Shown here: positions 29,638-38,789 of the stretch, in pieces | Numbering within the stretch: the stretch's first letter is position 1 | Layout: each line of letters starts with the position of its first letter | NCBI RefSeq assembly: GCF_011057715.1 | Contig: NZ_LNGH01000053.1 | Span: 1-64,000, forward strand | DNA from: Marinitoga sp. 38H-ov | GTDB lineage: Bacteria; Thermotogota; Thermotogae; Petrotogales; Petrotogaceae | Direction of reading: 5' to 3' | Length of the DNA: 64,000 nucleotides | Made by a program: the position numbers and the translations under genes | The notes under the pieces: model-generated | Databases searched by the model: none | Told to the model about the DNA's origin: nothing | The model's input: only the letters and a program-made list of their open reading frames with translations

Positions 29638-30124
29638 TTTTAACTCCCTCTTTAAATGCAAATAATAGATATCCGGAAATATTTTCAGATTTTATTTCAA
29701 ATTTTATAGTAATACCATTTATTATATCATTTTTAATTTCTGAGAATTTATGCAAAATAGGTGGGGTAAAGGATAAATCCTTTTCATTTTCGGCAATAAT
29801 GCTAATTACATTTCCACAAATAATATTCCCAATTTCCAAAAAAGAATCTAAAACATCTTCTGGCTGAATATTTTCTATATTATTAAAATTTTCTACTAAA
29901 CCTAAAAATTTTAAAAAGTCAGAGGATAATAATGTGAAATAGAAATTCCAGATTTTATTTTCGCTCTTAGCTGATTGAGTCATAATGTAGTAATTTTTAT
30001 TTATTATTTCATTTAATTTTATTTCTTTGGAATTATTTGGATACATTTTAATATCAATTCCAGTTAACTCTTTTAATATGACCTCGGATTTTTTAATTCC
30101 TCTTTCGATAATTTTATTTATCAT
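29627..30124 (-). CDS. cheX: CheX/CheC-like phosphatase
   Basis: 165-residue protein of the CheX type, which dephosphorylates CheY-P. The signature helix carries the catalytic pair: LEIGNIICGNVISII contains the E-x-x-N pattern. The N-terminal GIKKSEVILKELTGIDIKM and the later ITIKFEIKSENISGYLLFAF also fit the family fold. The ATG follows GAGGTG. First gene of a divergent operon facing the chemosensory operon, followed by a kinase and a receiver. Overall similarity is moderate, so the subfamily (CheX rather than CheC) is a judgement. Confidence 0.75.
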   Translation of the reverse strand: MINKIIERGIKKSEVILKELTGIDIKMYPNNSKEIKLNEIINKNYYIMTQSAKSENKIWNFYFTLLSSDFLKFLGLVENFNNIENIQPEDVLDSFLEIGNIICGNVISIIAENEKDLSFTPPILHKFSEIKNDIINGITIKFEIKSENISGYLLFAFKEGVKNED

Positions 30125-30155
30125 TTTAAACACCTCTAGAATTATCTTCAATATT

Positions 30156-30164
30156 ATTATAGCA
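30156..30164 (-). promoter_or_regulatory. Extended -10 promoter for the cheX-kinase-receiver operon
   Basis: Minus-strand TGCTATAAT about 30 bases before the cheX-like start codon. Back to back with the promoter at 30204. Confidence 0.55.
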
Positions 30165-30203
30165 TAAAATGTTATAAAGTTGAAATAATGAAATACGAAT
30201 ATG

Positions 30204-30212
30204 TGATATAAT
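30204..30212 (+). promoter_or_regulatory. Extended -10 promoter for the chemosensory operon
   Basis: TGATATAAT 44 bases before the first gene of the 14-gene operon. It diverges from the promoter at 30156-30164 with about 40 bases between, so a shared regulator could act on both. Confidence 0.6.
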
Positions 30213-30256
30213 AATAATGAAAAACACTAAAATTTAATAATATGTGAGGGGAAATT

Positions 30257-31294
30257 ATGAATGTTAAAGAAATGTTGTTTTCAGATAACATAAAGGATAG
30301 ATTAATATCAATTGAATATATAGCGGAAAATAAATTGAACGGATATGCCAAAGATCTATTTTCCTTATTAAAATATGAAAAAGATTTAATGGTTCAAGAG
30401 GCAATAATAAATACTTTAAAACACCTTGAATTAGAAAAAGTGCCTGATGAAATATTTTTAGAACTATTATTAAATGAAGAATTACTATTAAAAGAGTTTG
30501 CTTTATCACTTTTAAGTATAAATAAAAGAATAAATATTTTAGGAAAACTATTGGAAAATGAAGATAAAGATATTAGAAAATATGCTTTAGACGGATTGTA
30601 TAGAACCAATGATAAAGAAGCAATAAAATATATAGCAAAATGTTTAGATGATCAAGATATAAATAATCAAATTGCAGCAATTGAATATTTGGGATTATTA
30701 GGCGCAAAAGAGTATTCTGAAAAAATAGCAAATATATTGCAAAGAACAAATAATCAATTTTTATTGACAACTATATTAGAAACATTGTCTTTAATTGGAG
30801 ATGATAAATCAGATAATATAGTAAAAGAAAAAATAAATGATTTTAAAAAGGTACATCTAATAATTCCTTTTGCAAAATATGTTTTTAAAAGAAGTAATGT
30901 TTTTGAGAGTATAGATTTTTTTGAGAATTGTGAATATAAACATTTGATAATAAAGGAATTTTTAGATTATCTATACAAAAATCATAAGAAAATATATCCA
31001 TATACAAAATTAAAAAATAAAGTAATAAAGGAATTAATAGAATTATTGAAATATAAAGAATATATATATGATATTTTAACCTTAATAAACTTATTAGACC
31101 AGGATGAGATAGATAAAATAATTTTAGAAAATATAAATGAATTAAATTCTGAGGGTATTATTGCAGTAATAGAAATAATAAACGAAAGAAAGTTAAAATC
31201 TTTTAAAGACATTCTCCAAAAAATAAAAAATAAATTTTCAGATGAAATAAAAATGATTATAGAAGAAACAATAATGGAGATGGAAACATGGTAG
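30257..31294 (+). CDS. HEAT-repeat protein, first gene of the chemosensory operon
   Basis: 345-residue all-helical protein built of HEAT/PBS-like repeats, clearest at ALKHLELEKVPDEIFLELLL, DKDIRKYALDGLYRTNDKEAIKYIAKCL and INNQIAAIEYLGLLGAKEYSEKIA (each the start of a repeat). No catalytic motif, signal or membrane segment. Such solenoids act as protein-binding scaffolds, and HEAT proteins occur in other non-standard chemosensory operons. Its 3' end overlaps cheR by seven bases. The binding partner is unknown; a CheA/CheR-linked scaffold is my inference. Confidence 0.8.
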   Translation: MNVKEMLFSDNIKDRLISIEYIAENKLNGYAKDLFSLLKYEKDLMVQEAIINTLKHLELEKVPDEIFLELLLNEELLLKEFALSLLSINKRINILGKLLENEDKDIRKYALDGLYRTNDKEAIKYIAKCLDDQDINNQIAAIEYLGLLGAKEYSEKIANILQRTNNQFLLTTILETLSLIGDDKSDNIVKEKINDFKKVHLIIPFAKYVFKRSNVFESIDFFENCEYKHLIIKEFLDYLYKNHKKIYPYTKLKNKVIKELIELLKYKEYIYDILTLINLLDQDEIDKIILENINELNSEGIIAVIEIINERKLKSFKDILQKIKNKFSDEIKMIIEETIMEMETW

Positions 31295-32124
31295 AAAGTT
31301 ACAAAAAAATACGCGATTATATATATGAAAAAACAGGAATATATATAGAAGAAAAAAGATTATATTTTTTTAAAAATAGAGTTTTTAGAAGAATGAAAAA
31401 GATAGGAATAGATGATCCAGACACATACTATAATTTTTTAGTAAATGGAGAATATTCAGAAAATGAATTAGTAAAATTAATTAGCGAAATAACAGTTAAT
31501 GAAACATATTTTTTTAGAGAATTTCCTCAATTGAAATCTTTTGCAGAATATGCATTAAAAGATGTAATAAGTAGAAAAAATAATAAAACAATAAAAGTAT
31601 TATCAGCGGGATGTGCATCTGGCGAAGAACCATATACATTATCCATTATATTAGAAGAAATGTTAGATGGAGAATTTAATTATAAAATTGATGCATTTGA
31701 TATAGATCCTATAATGATATTAAAAGCAAAAGCTGGAATATATAATGATTATGCAGTAAGAGATGTACCTAAAGAATATTTAAATAAATATTTTGAAAAA
31801 GATAAAGAGAATTATAAAATAAAGGATATTATAAAAAATAAGGTTAATATATTTAATTTAAATTTAATCGAAGATAATACATATGAAAAATTAGATGATA
31901 ATTATGATTTTATATTCTGCAGAAATGTATTCATATATTTTTCTGATGAAATTAGAAAAAAGATAATCACGAAGTTTTATACAATTTTAAATGAAGGTGG
32001 ATATATATTTTTAGGTCATTCTGAATCAATAAATAGAATAACTAATGCATTTAAAGTTGTAAAAGCAAATGATTTTATACTATACCAAAAACCATGGAAT
32101 AAGGGAGGTAATGTGAATGCATAA
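31288..32124 (+). CDS. cheR: CheR: chemoreceptor glutamate methyltransferase
   Basis: SAM-dependent methylation of receptor glutamates for adaptation. 278 residues: an N-terminal helical domain, the TVNETYFFREFPQ motif, the SAM site LSAGCASGEEPYTLS, the acidic FDIDP, and the catalytic-domain block FCRNVFIYF followed by LGHSES. No TPR extension. It overlaps the HEAT gene and the receiver gene, so expression is coupled. The obvious substrate is the double-tip receptor encoded at 36842. Confidence 0.95.
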   Translation: MVESYKKIRDYIYEKTGIYIEEKRLYFFKNRVFRRMKKIGIDDPDTYYNFLVNGEYSENELVKLISEITVNETYFFREFPQLKSFAEYALKDVISRKNNKTIKVLSAGCASGEEPYTLSIILEEMLDGEFNYKIDAFDIDPIMILKAKAGIYNDYAVRDVPKEYLNKYFEKDKENYKIKDIIKNKVNIFNLNLIEDNTYEKLDDNYDFIFCRNVFIYFSDEIRKKIITKFYTILNEGGYIFLGHSESINRITNAFKVVKANDFILYQKPWNKGGNVNA

Positions 32125-32488
32125 AATATTAATAATAGATGACTCTAAAATGACAAGAAGTTACCATGCCAGTATATTAAAAGCTGCTGGATTTGAAGTA
32201 ATTGAAGCAGAAGATGGCGCAAAAGCTTTAGATGTATTATACAGAGAAGAAGGTATAGATTTAATATTAACAGATTTAAATATGCCTAATTTAGATGGTT
32301 ATACTATGATAAAAAAGATTAGGGAAGATGAGAATTATAAAGATATACCAATAATAATAGTAACAACATTAGATAAATCTACTAATAAAATGAAAGGATT
32401 TGAGGTCGGAGCTAATTTTTACATAGTTAAACCATCAGATCCAGAATCATTAATTGAAAGTGTTAAAATAGCTCTTGGAGTGGATTAA
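32117..32488 (+). CDS. cheY: CheY-like single-domain response regulator
   Basis: 123-residue receiver with the acidic pair in ILIIDDSKMTRS, phospho-acceptor Asp in ILTDLNMPNLDGY, Thr in IVTTLD and Lys in IVKPSDPESL. Immediately precedes cheA and overlaps cheR. It could act as a diffusible output or as a phosphate sink; the HD-GYP protein of the operon has no receiver of its own, so one of the operon's two receivers may relay to it. Confidence 0.92.
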   Translation: MHKILIIDDSKMTRSYHASILKAAGFEVIEAEDGAKALDVLYREEGIDLILTDLNMPNLDGYTMIKKIREDENYKDIPIIIVTTLDKSTNKMKGFEVGANFYIVKPSDPESLIESVKIALGVD

Positions 32489-32489
32489 A

Positions 32490-34355
32490 ATGAAAATGCA
32501 TTTTGATAAAGAGTTTATCGATGGATTAATGAGAGACTTTTTTGCTGAAGCTGAAGAAAGTATAAACACCATCGAGGTTAATTTAGTGAACTTAGAAGAA
32601 ACAGGTGATTTAAATCTAATAAATTCAATAATGAGAGGGTTCCATAGTCTTAAAGGAACATCTAGGTTGCTTTTGTCTATGGATATTCCTGAGAGATTTG
32701 TAGAAAAAACAAAAAAAATAGAGGAGCTTTCACATAAATTAGAAGATTTATCTTTAAGTATATCAGGAAAAGATGATAAGAATATAGATTTATTATATGA
32801 TGGATTAGATTTGATAAAAAAAATTTTAAAATCATATAAAGATGATACTGTTGTAGATGTAAAAGAATTTTTAAATAATACTAAAAATATTAATATAGAA
32901 AAGAAAACAGATATTAATGAAGTTACTAAAAAGATGTTAATTAATTTAAAGGATCAATTTTTTGAATATTTAATTAATTCTGAAAATTATAATTTATCTC
33001 AATTAAATAGAATGAGAAAACCTATTAAAAATATATTGAAAAAAATGGGAAATGAAAAATTATCAAATAAATTTAATGAAATAATAAAATATGTTGAAAG
33101 TAATAATAAAACTGAATTAAAAAAGGCTATAAAAGAATTTGATGATATATTATATAATAAAAAAACAAATGAAATTAGTAAAATAGAATTTTCTGATACG
33201 CTTAGAGTAGACATAAAAAAAATAAATAATATATTGAATTTAGTTGGAGAGCTAATAATAGTAAAAAATACTTCAACATATTTACTAAAAGAATTATATA
33301 AAGTATCCCCGGATTTGTATAAAGAGTTTATTCATGTTTTTTCTAATTTAAATAAGATAACAATTAATATTCAAGATCAAATTTTAAGTTTAAAAATGGT
33401 TCCAATTAAAGAATTATTATACAAATACAAAAGATTAATAAGAGAATTGGCTAAAGAAAAAAACAAGAAAATAATATATGAATTTACTGGAGAAAATATA
33501 GAATTAGATAGAATATTAATAGAAAATATATCAGATCCTTTAACTCATATTATAAGAAATTCTATTGATCACGGTATTGAAGAAGTTGAGGAAAGGAGAA
33601 AAATTGGTAAAAATGAAGAAGGATTAATAAAGATAAATGCATATTATGAAAGTGGATATGTATATATAGAAATTATTGATGATGGTAGAGGAATTGATAT
33701 AGAAAAAATAAAAGAAAAAGCTAAAAAATTAGGATGGAACATAGATATACCTGATGAAGAAATTATTAATTATATATTTGGGTCTGGGTTTAGCACTTCT
33801 AAAGAAGTGACTGAAATCTCCGGTCGTGGTGTAGGTATGGATATAGTAAAGAATAATATTGAAAAGTTAAATGGAAAAGTGTTTGTAGAAACTAAAAAAA
33901 ATCAAGGGACAAAAATAACATTAAAAATTCCTAACTCAATTTTAAACATAAATGGCATAATGGTGTTAGTTGATAATGAAAGGTATATATTACCATTTGA
34001 AGAAGTATATAAAATTATTAAGGTAAAAAAAGATAAAATACATAATTATTCTAATAAATTATTTGTTGAATATAATGATGAAATAATTCCTTTTTTTGAT
34101 TTAAAAGGAATACTAAAAAACAGAGAATATTCTTTTGATGATATTTTAAATAGAGAATATAAATATGATTTGGTGTCATTATTATTGATAGATGATGGAA
34201 TTTCTGCAGTGTTAGTAGATGAAGTATTAGAGGAAAATGAATATTTAGTAAAACCATTACCGGAGTACTTGAAACATGACTTTCTATATGGTTCAACAAT
34301 ATTAGGAAATGGAGATATTGTATTAATACTCAAACCATCTGGATTGGTGATATAA
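32490..34355 (+). CDS. cheA: CheA histidine kinase
   Basis: Core kinase of the array, about 621 residues. P1 with phospho-acceptor His52 in GFHSLKGTSR; a helical linker region at about 130-225 where a normal P2 is not recognisable; P3 dimerisation around LRVDIKKINNILNLVGELI; P4 ATPase with N-box THIIRNSIDHGIE (near 350), DDGRGID (near 395) and GRGVGMDIV (near 445); then a C-terminal CheW-like P5. The ATG at 32490 follows GGAGTGG at the end of cheY. Its stop codon overlaps the parA start by one base. All catalytic motifs are intact. Confidence 0.95.
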   Translation: MKMHFDKEFIDGLMRDFFAEAEESINTIEVNLVNLEETGDLNLINSIMRGFHSLKGTSRLLLSMDIPERFVEKTKKIEELSHKLEDLSLSISGKDDKNIDLLYDGLDLIKKILKSYKDDTVVDVKEFLNNTKNINIEKKTDINEVTKKMLINLKDQFFEYLINSENYNLSQLNRMRKPIKNILKKMGNEKLSNKFNEIIKYVESNNKTELKKAIKEFDDILYNKKTNEISKIEFSDTLRVDIKKINNILNLVGELIIVKNTSTYLLKELYKVSPDLYKEFIHVFSNLNKITINIQDQILSLKMVPIKELLYKYKRLIRELAKEKNKKIIYEFTGENIELDRILIENISDPLTHIIRNSIDHGIEEVEERRKIGKNEEGLIKINAYYESGYVYIEIIDDGRGIDIEKIKEKAKKLGWNIDIPDEEIINYIFGSGFSTSKEVTEISGRGVGMDIVKNNIEKLNGKVFVETKKNQGTKITLKIPNSILNINGIMVLVDNERYILPFEEVYKIIKVKKDKIHNYSNKLFVEYNDEIIPFFDLKGILKNREYSFDDILNREYKYDLVSLLLIDDGISAVLVDEVLEENEYLVKPLPEYLKHDFLYGSTILGNGDIVLILKPSGLVI

Positions 34356-35107
34356 TGGCAAAAGTAATCGTTTTTGCAAATAGAAAAGGTGGAAGCGGAA
34401 AAACAACATTAGCATTTAATTTAGCAAATATATTTAAAAACTCGCTGTTAATAGATTTTGATTCTCAGGCACATTCTACAGTATATGCAGGAATTAATCC
34501 ATTTGAAGTAAAATATGGAATATATGAGATGATTATTGATTATTTAAATACTGGGAAGTATAAGGATAAAAAATTAAATGTTCATAATATAGATATTATT
34601 CCGTCTAATCAAAATTTATCAGCATTAGAAGTTGAATTAGCCCATTATAATGAAAGGAATTTTGTATTAAAAGACTTTTTAATAGATTTTCATAATAAAT
34701 ATGATTATATTTTCATTGATACACCACCAAGTTTAGGATTACTAACAATTAACGCTTTAAATGCTTCTGATTACCTACTAATTCCAGTAAAAAGTGATTT
34801 CCTATCTCTTGTTGGGCTATCTCAAATGATGGAAATATACTATAAGGTAAATATAGAAAATCCTAGTTTAAAATTCTTAGGTGTTATTCCAACTATGGTT
34901 GATAAAAGAACAAAAATATCTAAAGAAATATTAGATGAACTAAATAAGATTTTTGGTGAAAAAAAAGTATTAACTGCGCTTAGAAATGATGTAAAACTTA
35001 TAGAATCATCAAGTCATGGAATTCCAATAAATAAATATTCACCTAAATCAAGAGCAGCAATTGATATAAAAAAGATAGCTAAAGAAATTCAGGAGTTGAT
35101 TAAATGA
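34355..35107 (+). CDS. ParA-like positioning ATPase of the chemosensory operon
   Basis: 250-residue MinD/ParA-family ATPase with deviant Walker A NRKGGSGKTT (signature Lys11), LLIDFDSQAHST, Walker B-like FIDTPPSLGLL and SDFLSLVGLSQ. ParA proteins pattern on the nucleoid and move cargo that carries an activator. Relatives within chemotaxis operons (PpfA of Rhodobacter sphaeroides, ParC of Vibrio) position chemoreceptor arrays. Here the gene is wedged between cheA and a tiny gene whose product carries a ParB-like ParA-activating peptide, with one- and four-base overlaps. I infer that it segregates the cytoplasmic array; it is not a chromosomal or plasmid ParA, as no parB with a DNA-binding domain follows. 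Confidence 0.9.
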   Translation: MAKVIVFANRKGGSGKTTLAFNLANIFKNSLLIDFDSQAHSTVYAGINPFEVKYGIYEMIIDYLNTGKYKDKKLNVHNIDIIPSNQNLSALEVELAHYNERNFVLKDFLIDFHNKYDYIFIDTPPSLGLLTINALNASDYLLIPVKSDFLSLVGLSQMMEIYYKVNIENPSLKFLGVIPTMVDKRTKISKEILDELNKIFGEKKVLTALRNDVKLIESSSHGIPINKYSPKSRAAIDIKKIAKEIQELIK

Positions 35108-35394
35108 AAATCCTTGGCCGTGGTTTAGATACATTTTTTAATTCCGATAATTTATTTAAAAAGGCTTTAGAACTCGATGATAAAGGAAATATATTTTTTG
35201 CTTTTCATTATTATTTGAAAGCTGCTGAAACTAATGAAGATATAAAATCAAAAGCTTTAAATAATGCTGCAGTTATTTTAGCGGAAAATGGATTTGAAAA
35301 AGAAGCAATAGATTTATTAAAAAAATCTTTAGAATCAAATCCCGATAACAAGGAAGCAAAAGAAAACCTCGAGTATTTGGAGGGACTACTTTGA
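35104..35394 (+). CDS. Small TPR protein with ParB-like ParA-activating N-terminus
   Basis: 96 residues. The N-terminus MKILGRGLDTFF matches the LGRGLDALF/LGKGLxAL peptide found at the start of ParB/Spo0J, which contacts ParA and triggers ATP hydrolysis. The rest is helical with about two TPR units (about 18-90: KALELDDKGNIFFAFHYYLK and AAVILAENGFEKEAIDLLKK). No DNA-binding or CTPase part of ParB is present. It overlaps parA by the ATGA junction and the hsp70 gene by four bases. The likely role is an adaptor that links ParA to the receptor array, or to the Hsp70 made by the next gene. The peptide match is direct; the role is inferred. Confidence 0.85.
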   Translation: MKILGRGLDTFFNSDNLFKKALELDDKGNIFFAFHYYLKAAETNEDIKSKALNNAAVILAENGFEKEAIDLLKKSLESNPDNKEAKENLEYLEGLL

Positions 35395-36812
35395 TAGTTG
35401 GAATAGATTTTGGTACAACGAATTCTTTAATTGCAAATTCTGAAATATTTATTAATGAAAGAGGTAGTAGAATAACACCTTCAATAGTTTTTTTTAGAAA
35501 TAACAATGAAGTTTTAGTTGGAGATTTAGCTAAATCTCAAATGTATATTAGACCAGATAAAGTTATATTAAATGTAAAAAGGGATCTTGGAAAAGGTAAA
35601 GAGTATATTATTAATAATGAAAAATTTAAAGCAGAAGAAATAGCGAGTTTTATTTTTAAGAAATTAAAAAATATAGTAAATGAAGAAATTTCAAGTGCTG
35701 TAATTACTGTGCCAGCATATTTTGATGACAATCAAAGAAACGGTGTATTAGAAGCGGCTTCTATAGCTGGTTTGGATGTTGTAAAGCTCCTAAATGAACC
35801 AGTTGCAGCAGCTATTGGATATGGAATAAATATAGAAAACAAAAAAATATTAGTTTTAGATTTTGGCGGGGGAACATTTGATATTACGCTAATGGAAATA
35901 AAGGACGATGTTTTTAATGTATTAAAAACGGGAGGTAGTTCAGAATTAGGTGGAATAGATTTCGATAATATATTAGTTAATTGGATTGTAAATACGGTAA
36001 AAGAAAAAGATGGAATAGATTTAAATGTAGATCCAGTTGCACTTCAGCAATTATATATTCATGCTGAAAACGCTAAAATAGATTTATCTGTTGTTGAAAA
36101 TACTGATATTATCATTCCATATATTGCTACCTTAAATAATAGACCATATCATTTAAACTTAAATATAAATAGAGATATTTTTTTAAGTATATCAAAAGGA
36201 TTAATAGAAAAAATAGAAAAATTAATATTGGAAGTTGCTAATGAAGAAATAGATGAAATAATATTTGTAGGAGGGTCTTCTAGATTATTCTTTTTAAAAG
36301 AATTAGTAAAAAAGATTTTCCCTGATAAAAAGATAATATCAGATTTAAACCCTGAAGAGATTGTAGTTAAAGGAGCAGGATTATATGCTCAGGTATTAGA
36401 AGGAAAAATAAATAATATTTTACTTAGAGATATATTACCTCATTCTTTAGGAGTATTAGATGATGAAGGTAATTTTATAGAAATACTAAAAAGTGGAATT
36501 CATTATCCATCATCGGAAACAGAAATTTTCACTAATACTAAAGATAATCAAGATACTATTATTATTAAAGTTTTACAGAAGAAAAATGATGAAATGATTA
36601 ATCTTGGTGATTTTGAATTTAAATTTTCTAAAAAATGGAAAAAAAATGAAGCGAGAATAGCGGTTAATTTTTCACTTAATATAAACGGATTATTAGAAAT
36701 TACTGCAGAGGATTTAAATACGGGACAAAGTTTAAAGGGAAAAATTACCAATGCTATGGTGAATAGAAAGAGTATAAATAAAGATTTTATAAATAATTAT
36801 AAGATAATATAA
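35391..36812 (+). CDS. Lidless DnaK/Hsp70-like chaperone in the chemosensory operon
   Basis: 473-residue Hsp70 homologue. The actin-type ATPase covers about 1-350: GIDFGTTNS, VPAYFDDNQRNG, LNEPVAAAIGYG, LDFGGGTFDITL, IIFVGGSSRL. A linker-like LLRDILPHSLG leads to a beta substrate-binding domain to about 460 (SETEIFTNTKDNQDTIIIKV, INGLLEITAEDLNTG). The helical lid of DnaK (normally about 100 further residues) is missing. It starts at a TTG behind GGAGGG and overlaps the TPR gene. No dnaJ or grpE is adjacent, so this is not the housekeeping DnaK locus. It may fold or gather receptor, CheA or CheW, with the TPR protein as co-chaperone; that is inference. Confidence 0.9.
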   Translation: MIVGIDFGTTNSLIANSEIFINERGSRITPSIVFFRNNNEVLVGDLAKSQMYIRPDKVILNVKRDLGKGKEYIINNEKFKAEEIASFIFKKLKNIVNEEISSAVITVPAYFDDNQRNGVLEAASIAGLDVVKLLNEPVAAAIGYGINIENKKILVLDFGGGTFDITLMEIKDDVFNVLKTGGSSELGGIDFDNILVNWIVNTVKEKDGIDLNVDPVALQQLYIHAENAKIDLSVVENTDIIIPYIATLNNRPYHLNLNINRDIFLSISKGLIEKIEKLILEVANEEIDEIIFVGGSSRLFFLKELVKKIFPDKKIISDLNPEEIVVKGAGLYAQVLEGKINNILLRDILPHSLGVLDDEGNFIEILKSGIHYPSSETEIFTNTKDNQDTIIIKVLQKKNDEMINLGDFEFKFSKKWKKNEARIAVNFSLNINGLLEITAEDLNTGQSLKGKITNAMVNRKSINKDFINNYKII

Positions 36813-36841
36813 ATAACTGGTTAATATAAGGGGGAATTTAA

Positions 36842-38776
36842 ATGGAAGAAAAAAAATTGCTTTCTCCGGAGTCGCAAAAAACACCAGGAATAATGAAAAT
36901 TAAAGATGAAGAATTAAGAAAGAAAAGAGAAGAAGCAAGACAAAAAGCTATTGAAAGAGCTAAAAGACAAACTATACTAAAAAGGCAAGTAATAGCAGAA
37001 AATTTAACATCTTCATCTGAGGAATTATTAGCTGCTGTTGAGCAAATAAGTTCTAGCGTTGAAGAATTATCAAAGTCTATGATGCAAATAAGTTCTGGAG
37101 CAGAACAAATATCTAATTCTATTCATGAAATTAGAGCTGCAATATATCAAATAAATAAGAATTCTGATGGAATAAAAAAAGAGTCAAGAGATATATTATA
37201 TGAAACAGATAAATCTCAAGTACAAATATTACAATCAATAAATAGCGTAGATATGTTAATTAATTCTGTAAATAAAAGTATTGAATTTAATAAAGATACA
37301 AATTCCAATATCTTAGAATTAAAGGAAAAATCTCAAAAAATATCAGATATTATCAATTCTGTCTTATTAATTGCTGATCAAACAAATCTTTTGTCATTAA
37401 ATGCGGCAATTGAAGCTGCAAGAGCAGAAGAATATGGTGTTGGATTTGCTGTGGTAGCTGATGAAATTAGAAATCTTGCAGAAACTTCAGAAATAAATGC
37501 AAAAAATATTGAGGAAAGCATAAAAAATCTAAAAAGTAGTATGGATTATGTTATAAATGATGTTGAAAAATTAAATATATATTTTGAAGAACAAGGAAAA
37601 TTAGGCGATGAAATTAATAAGGAATTTAATGATATAAAAAATACATTTGATGCTATCAAAAATAATGTAAACAAAGAAATAAAAATAATAGAAGAATTTT
37701 CTGAAATATCAGAAAAATATTTAGCTTCCGCTGAAAATGTTGTATCTTTTTCAGAACAAGTTGCAAAAGAATCAGAAGATATATCTAAAGCATTACAGGA
37801 AGAGGAACAAGCATTTATTCAAATTTCTCAAGCATCTCAAAATTTAGTAGATATTTCAGAAAAAATATTAAACTCTACTGAAGATAAAGATTCATTATTA
37901 CAATTATCCTCATCAATTGATGAAATGTTTAGTATTATAGAAGAAGCATATAATGGTTCTGAGAATATAAAATATCATTTAGAACAATTAGAAAAAATTT
38001 CTTCAGTATTCGCTGAAGAAATGGATAATATGATTAATTTAGTTTCAAAATTTTCTGAATTATCAAAAGAATTATTGGATATTAATAAAAATGATAAAGA
38101 CACAATAATTACAATATTAAATAATATAAAAGAAAGTAAATCAAAAGTAAATACTTTAATTGATAGTATAAATAGCACAAATGATGGATTTTCGGAAATA
38201 TATAAAAATATAAAAAAATTATCCACAAACTTCAAATTAATAAATAATAGTATATCTAAAATTGAAAAAATATCTATTCAAATTAATATGTTAGCTGTAA
38301 ACGGGTTTATAGAATCTGCTAGAGCTGGTGAGTATGGTAATGGTTTTTATGTAGTTTCTAATGATATAAGAGAATTATCGAAAACTTCTGAAGAAAATTT
38401 AGAGTCTATAAAAAATGTGATAGAAGAGATTGATGAAAATATAAAAATATCCGAAGAAAATGTATATGAAAATCAAAAAAGGACATATTCAGAATTAATA
38501 GAAGCAAATTCAGCGGTTAATGCCATTAAAGAAATTCAAAAAAATATAGAAGAATTATTAAATAAATATAAAACAGTTTCGCACTCTATTTCAGAAATTG
38601 TCATAGCTATTGAACAATCTAAAAAGGCAGTAGAACAGTCACAAAGTGCTGTTGAAGAATCTTTTGCTTCAATAGAAGAGGCTTCAAAAGCTTCTATTGA
38701 ACATGAAAGAGGTATAAATGAAATGCTAAAGGTTGTAAAAGAAATTATGAATCAATCAAATGATCTACAATTATAA
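36842..38776 (+). CDS. Soluble chemoreceptor with two MCP signalling tips (DosM-like)
   Basis: 644 residues, no signal peptide or transmembrane segment, almost entirely coiled coil. Two separate MCP hairpin tips are visible: the first near 176-215 ([31 protein letters not shown]) is canonical; the second near 477-515 ([31 protein letters not shown]) is diverged. About 300 residues lie between them. This is the layout of DosM of Vibrio cholerae, which bridges the two CheA/CheW layers of cytoplasmic arrays. The N-terminus is charged ([17 protein letters not shown]) with no recognised sensor domain. No CheR-binding pentapeptide at the C-terminus (NDLQL). Third quarter of the operon, between hsp70 and the triple CheW gene. 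Confidence 0.92.
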   Translation: MEEKKLLSPESQKTPGIMKIKDEELRKKREEARQKAIERAKRQTILKRQVIAENLTSSSEELLAAVEQISSSVEELSKSMMQISSGAEQISNSIHEIRAAIYQINKNSDGIKKESRDILYETDKSQVQILQSINSVDMLINSVNKSIEFNKDTNSNILELKEKSQKISDIINSVLLIADQTNLLSLNAAIEAARAEEYGVGFAVVADEIRNLAETSEINAKNIEESIKNLKSSMDYVINDVEKLNIYFEEQGKLGDEINKEFNDIKNTFDAIKNNVNKEIKIIEEFSEISEKYLASAENVVSFSEQVAKESEDISKALQEEEQAFIQISQASQNLVDISEKILNSTEDKDSLLQLSSSIDEMFSIIEEAYNGSENIKYHLEQLEKISSVFAEEMDNMINLVSKFSELSKELLDINKNDKDTIITILNNIKESKSKVNTLIDSINSTNDGFSEIYKNIKKLSTNFKLINNSISKIEKISIQINMLAVNGFIESARAGEYGNGFYVVSNDIRELSKTSEENLESIKNVIEEIDENIKISEENVYENQKRTYSELIEANSAVNAIKEIQKNIEELLNKYKTVSHSISEIVIAIEQSKKAVEQSQSAVEESFASIEEASKASIEHERGINEMLKVVKEIMNQSNDLQL

Positions 38777-38789
38777 TGAGGGTGTATAT

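Noticed and set aside
34355-35394. Possible chromosome or plasmid partition locus (parAB)
   Set aside because: The second gene has only the ParB N-terminal peptide, not the CTPase or helix-turn-helix parts, and no parS-like repeats are evident; the genes sit inside a che operon.
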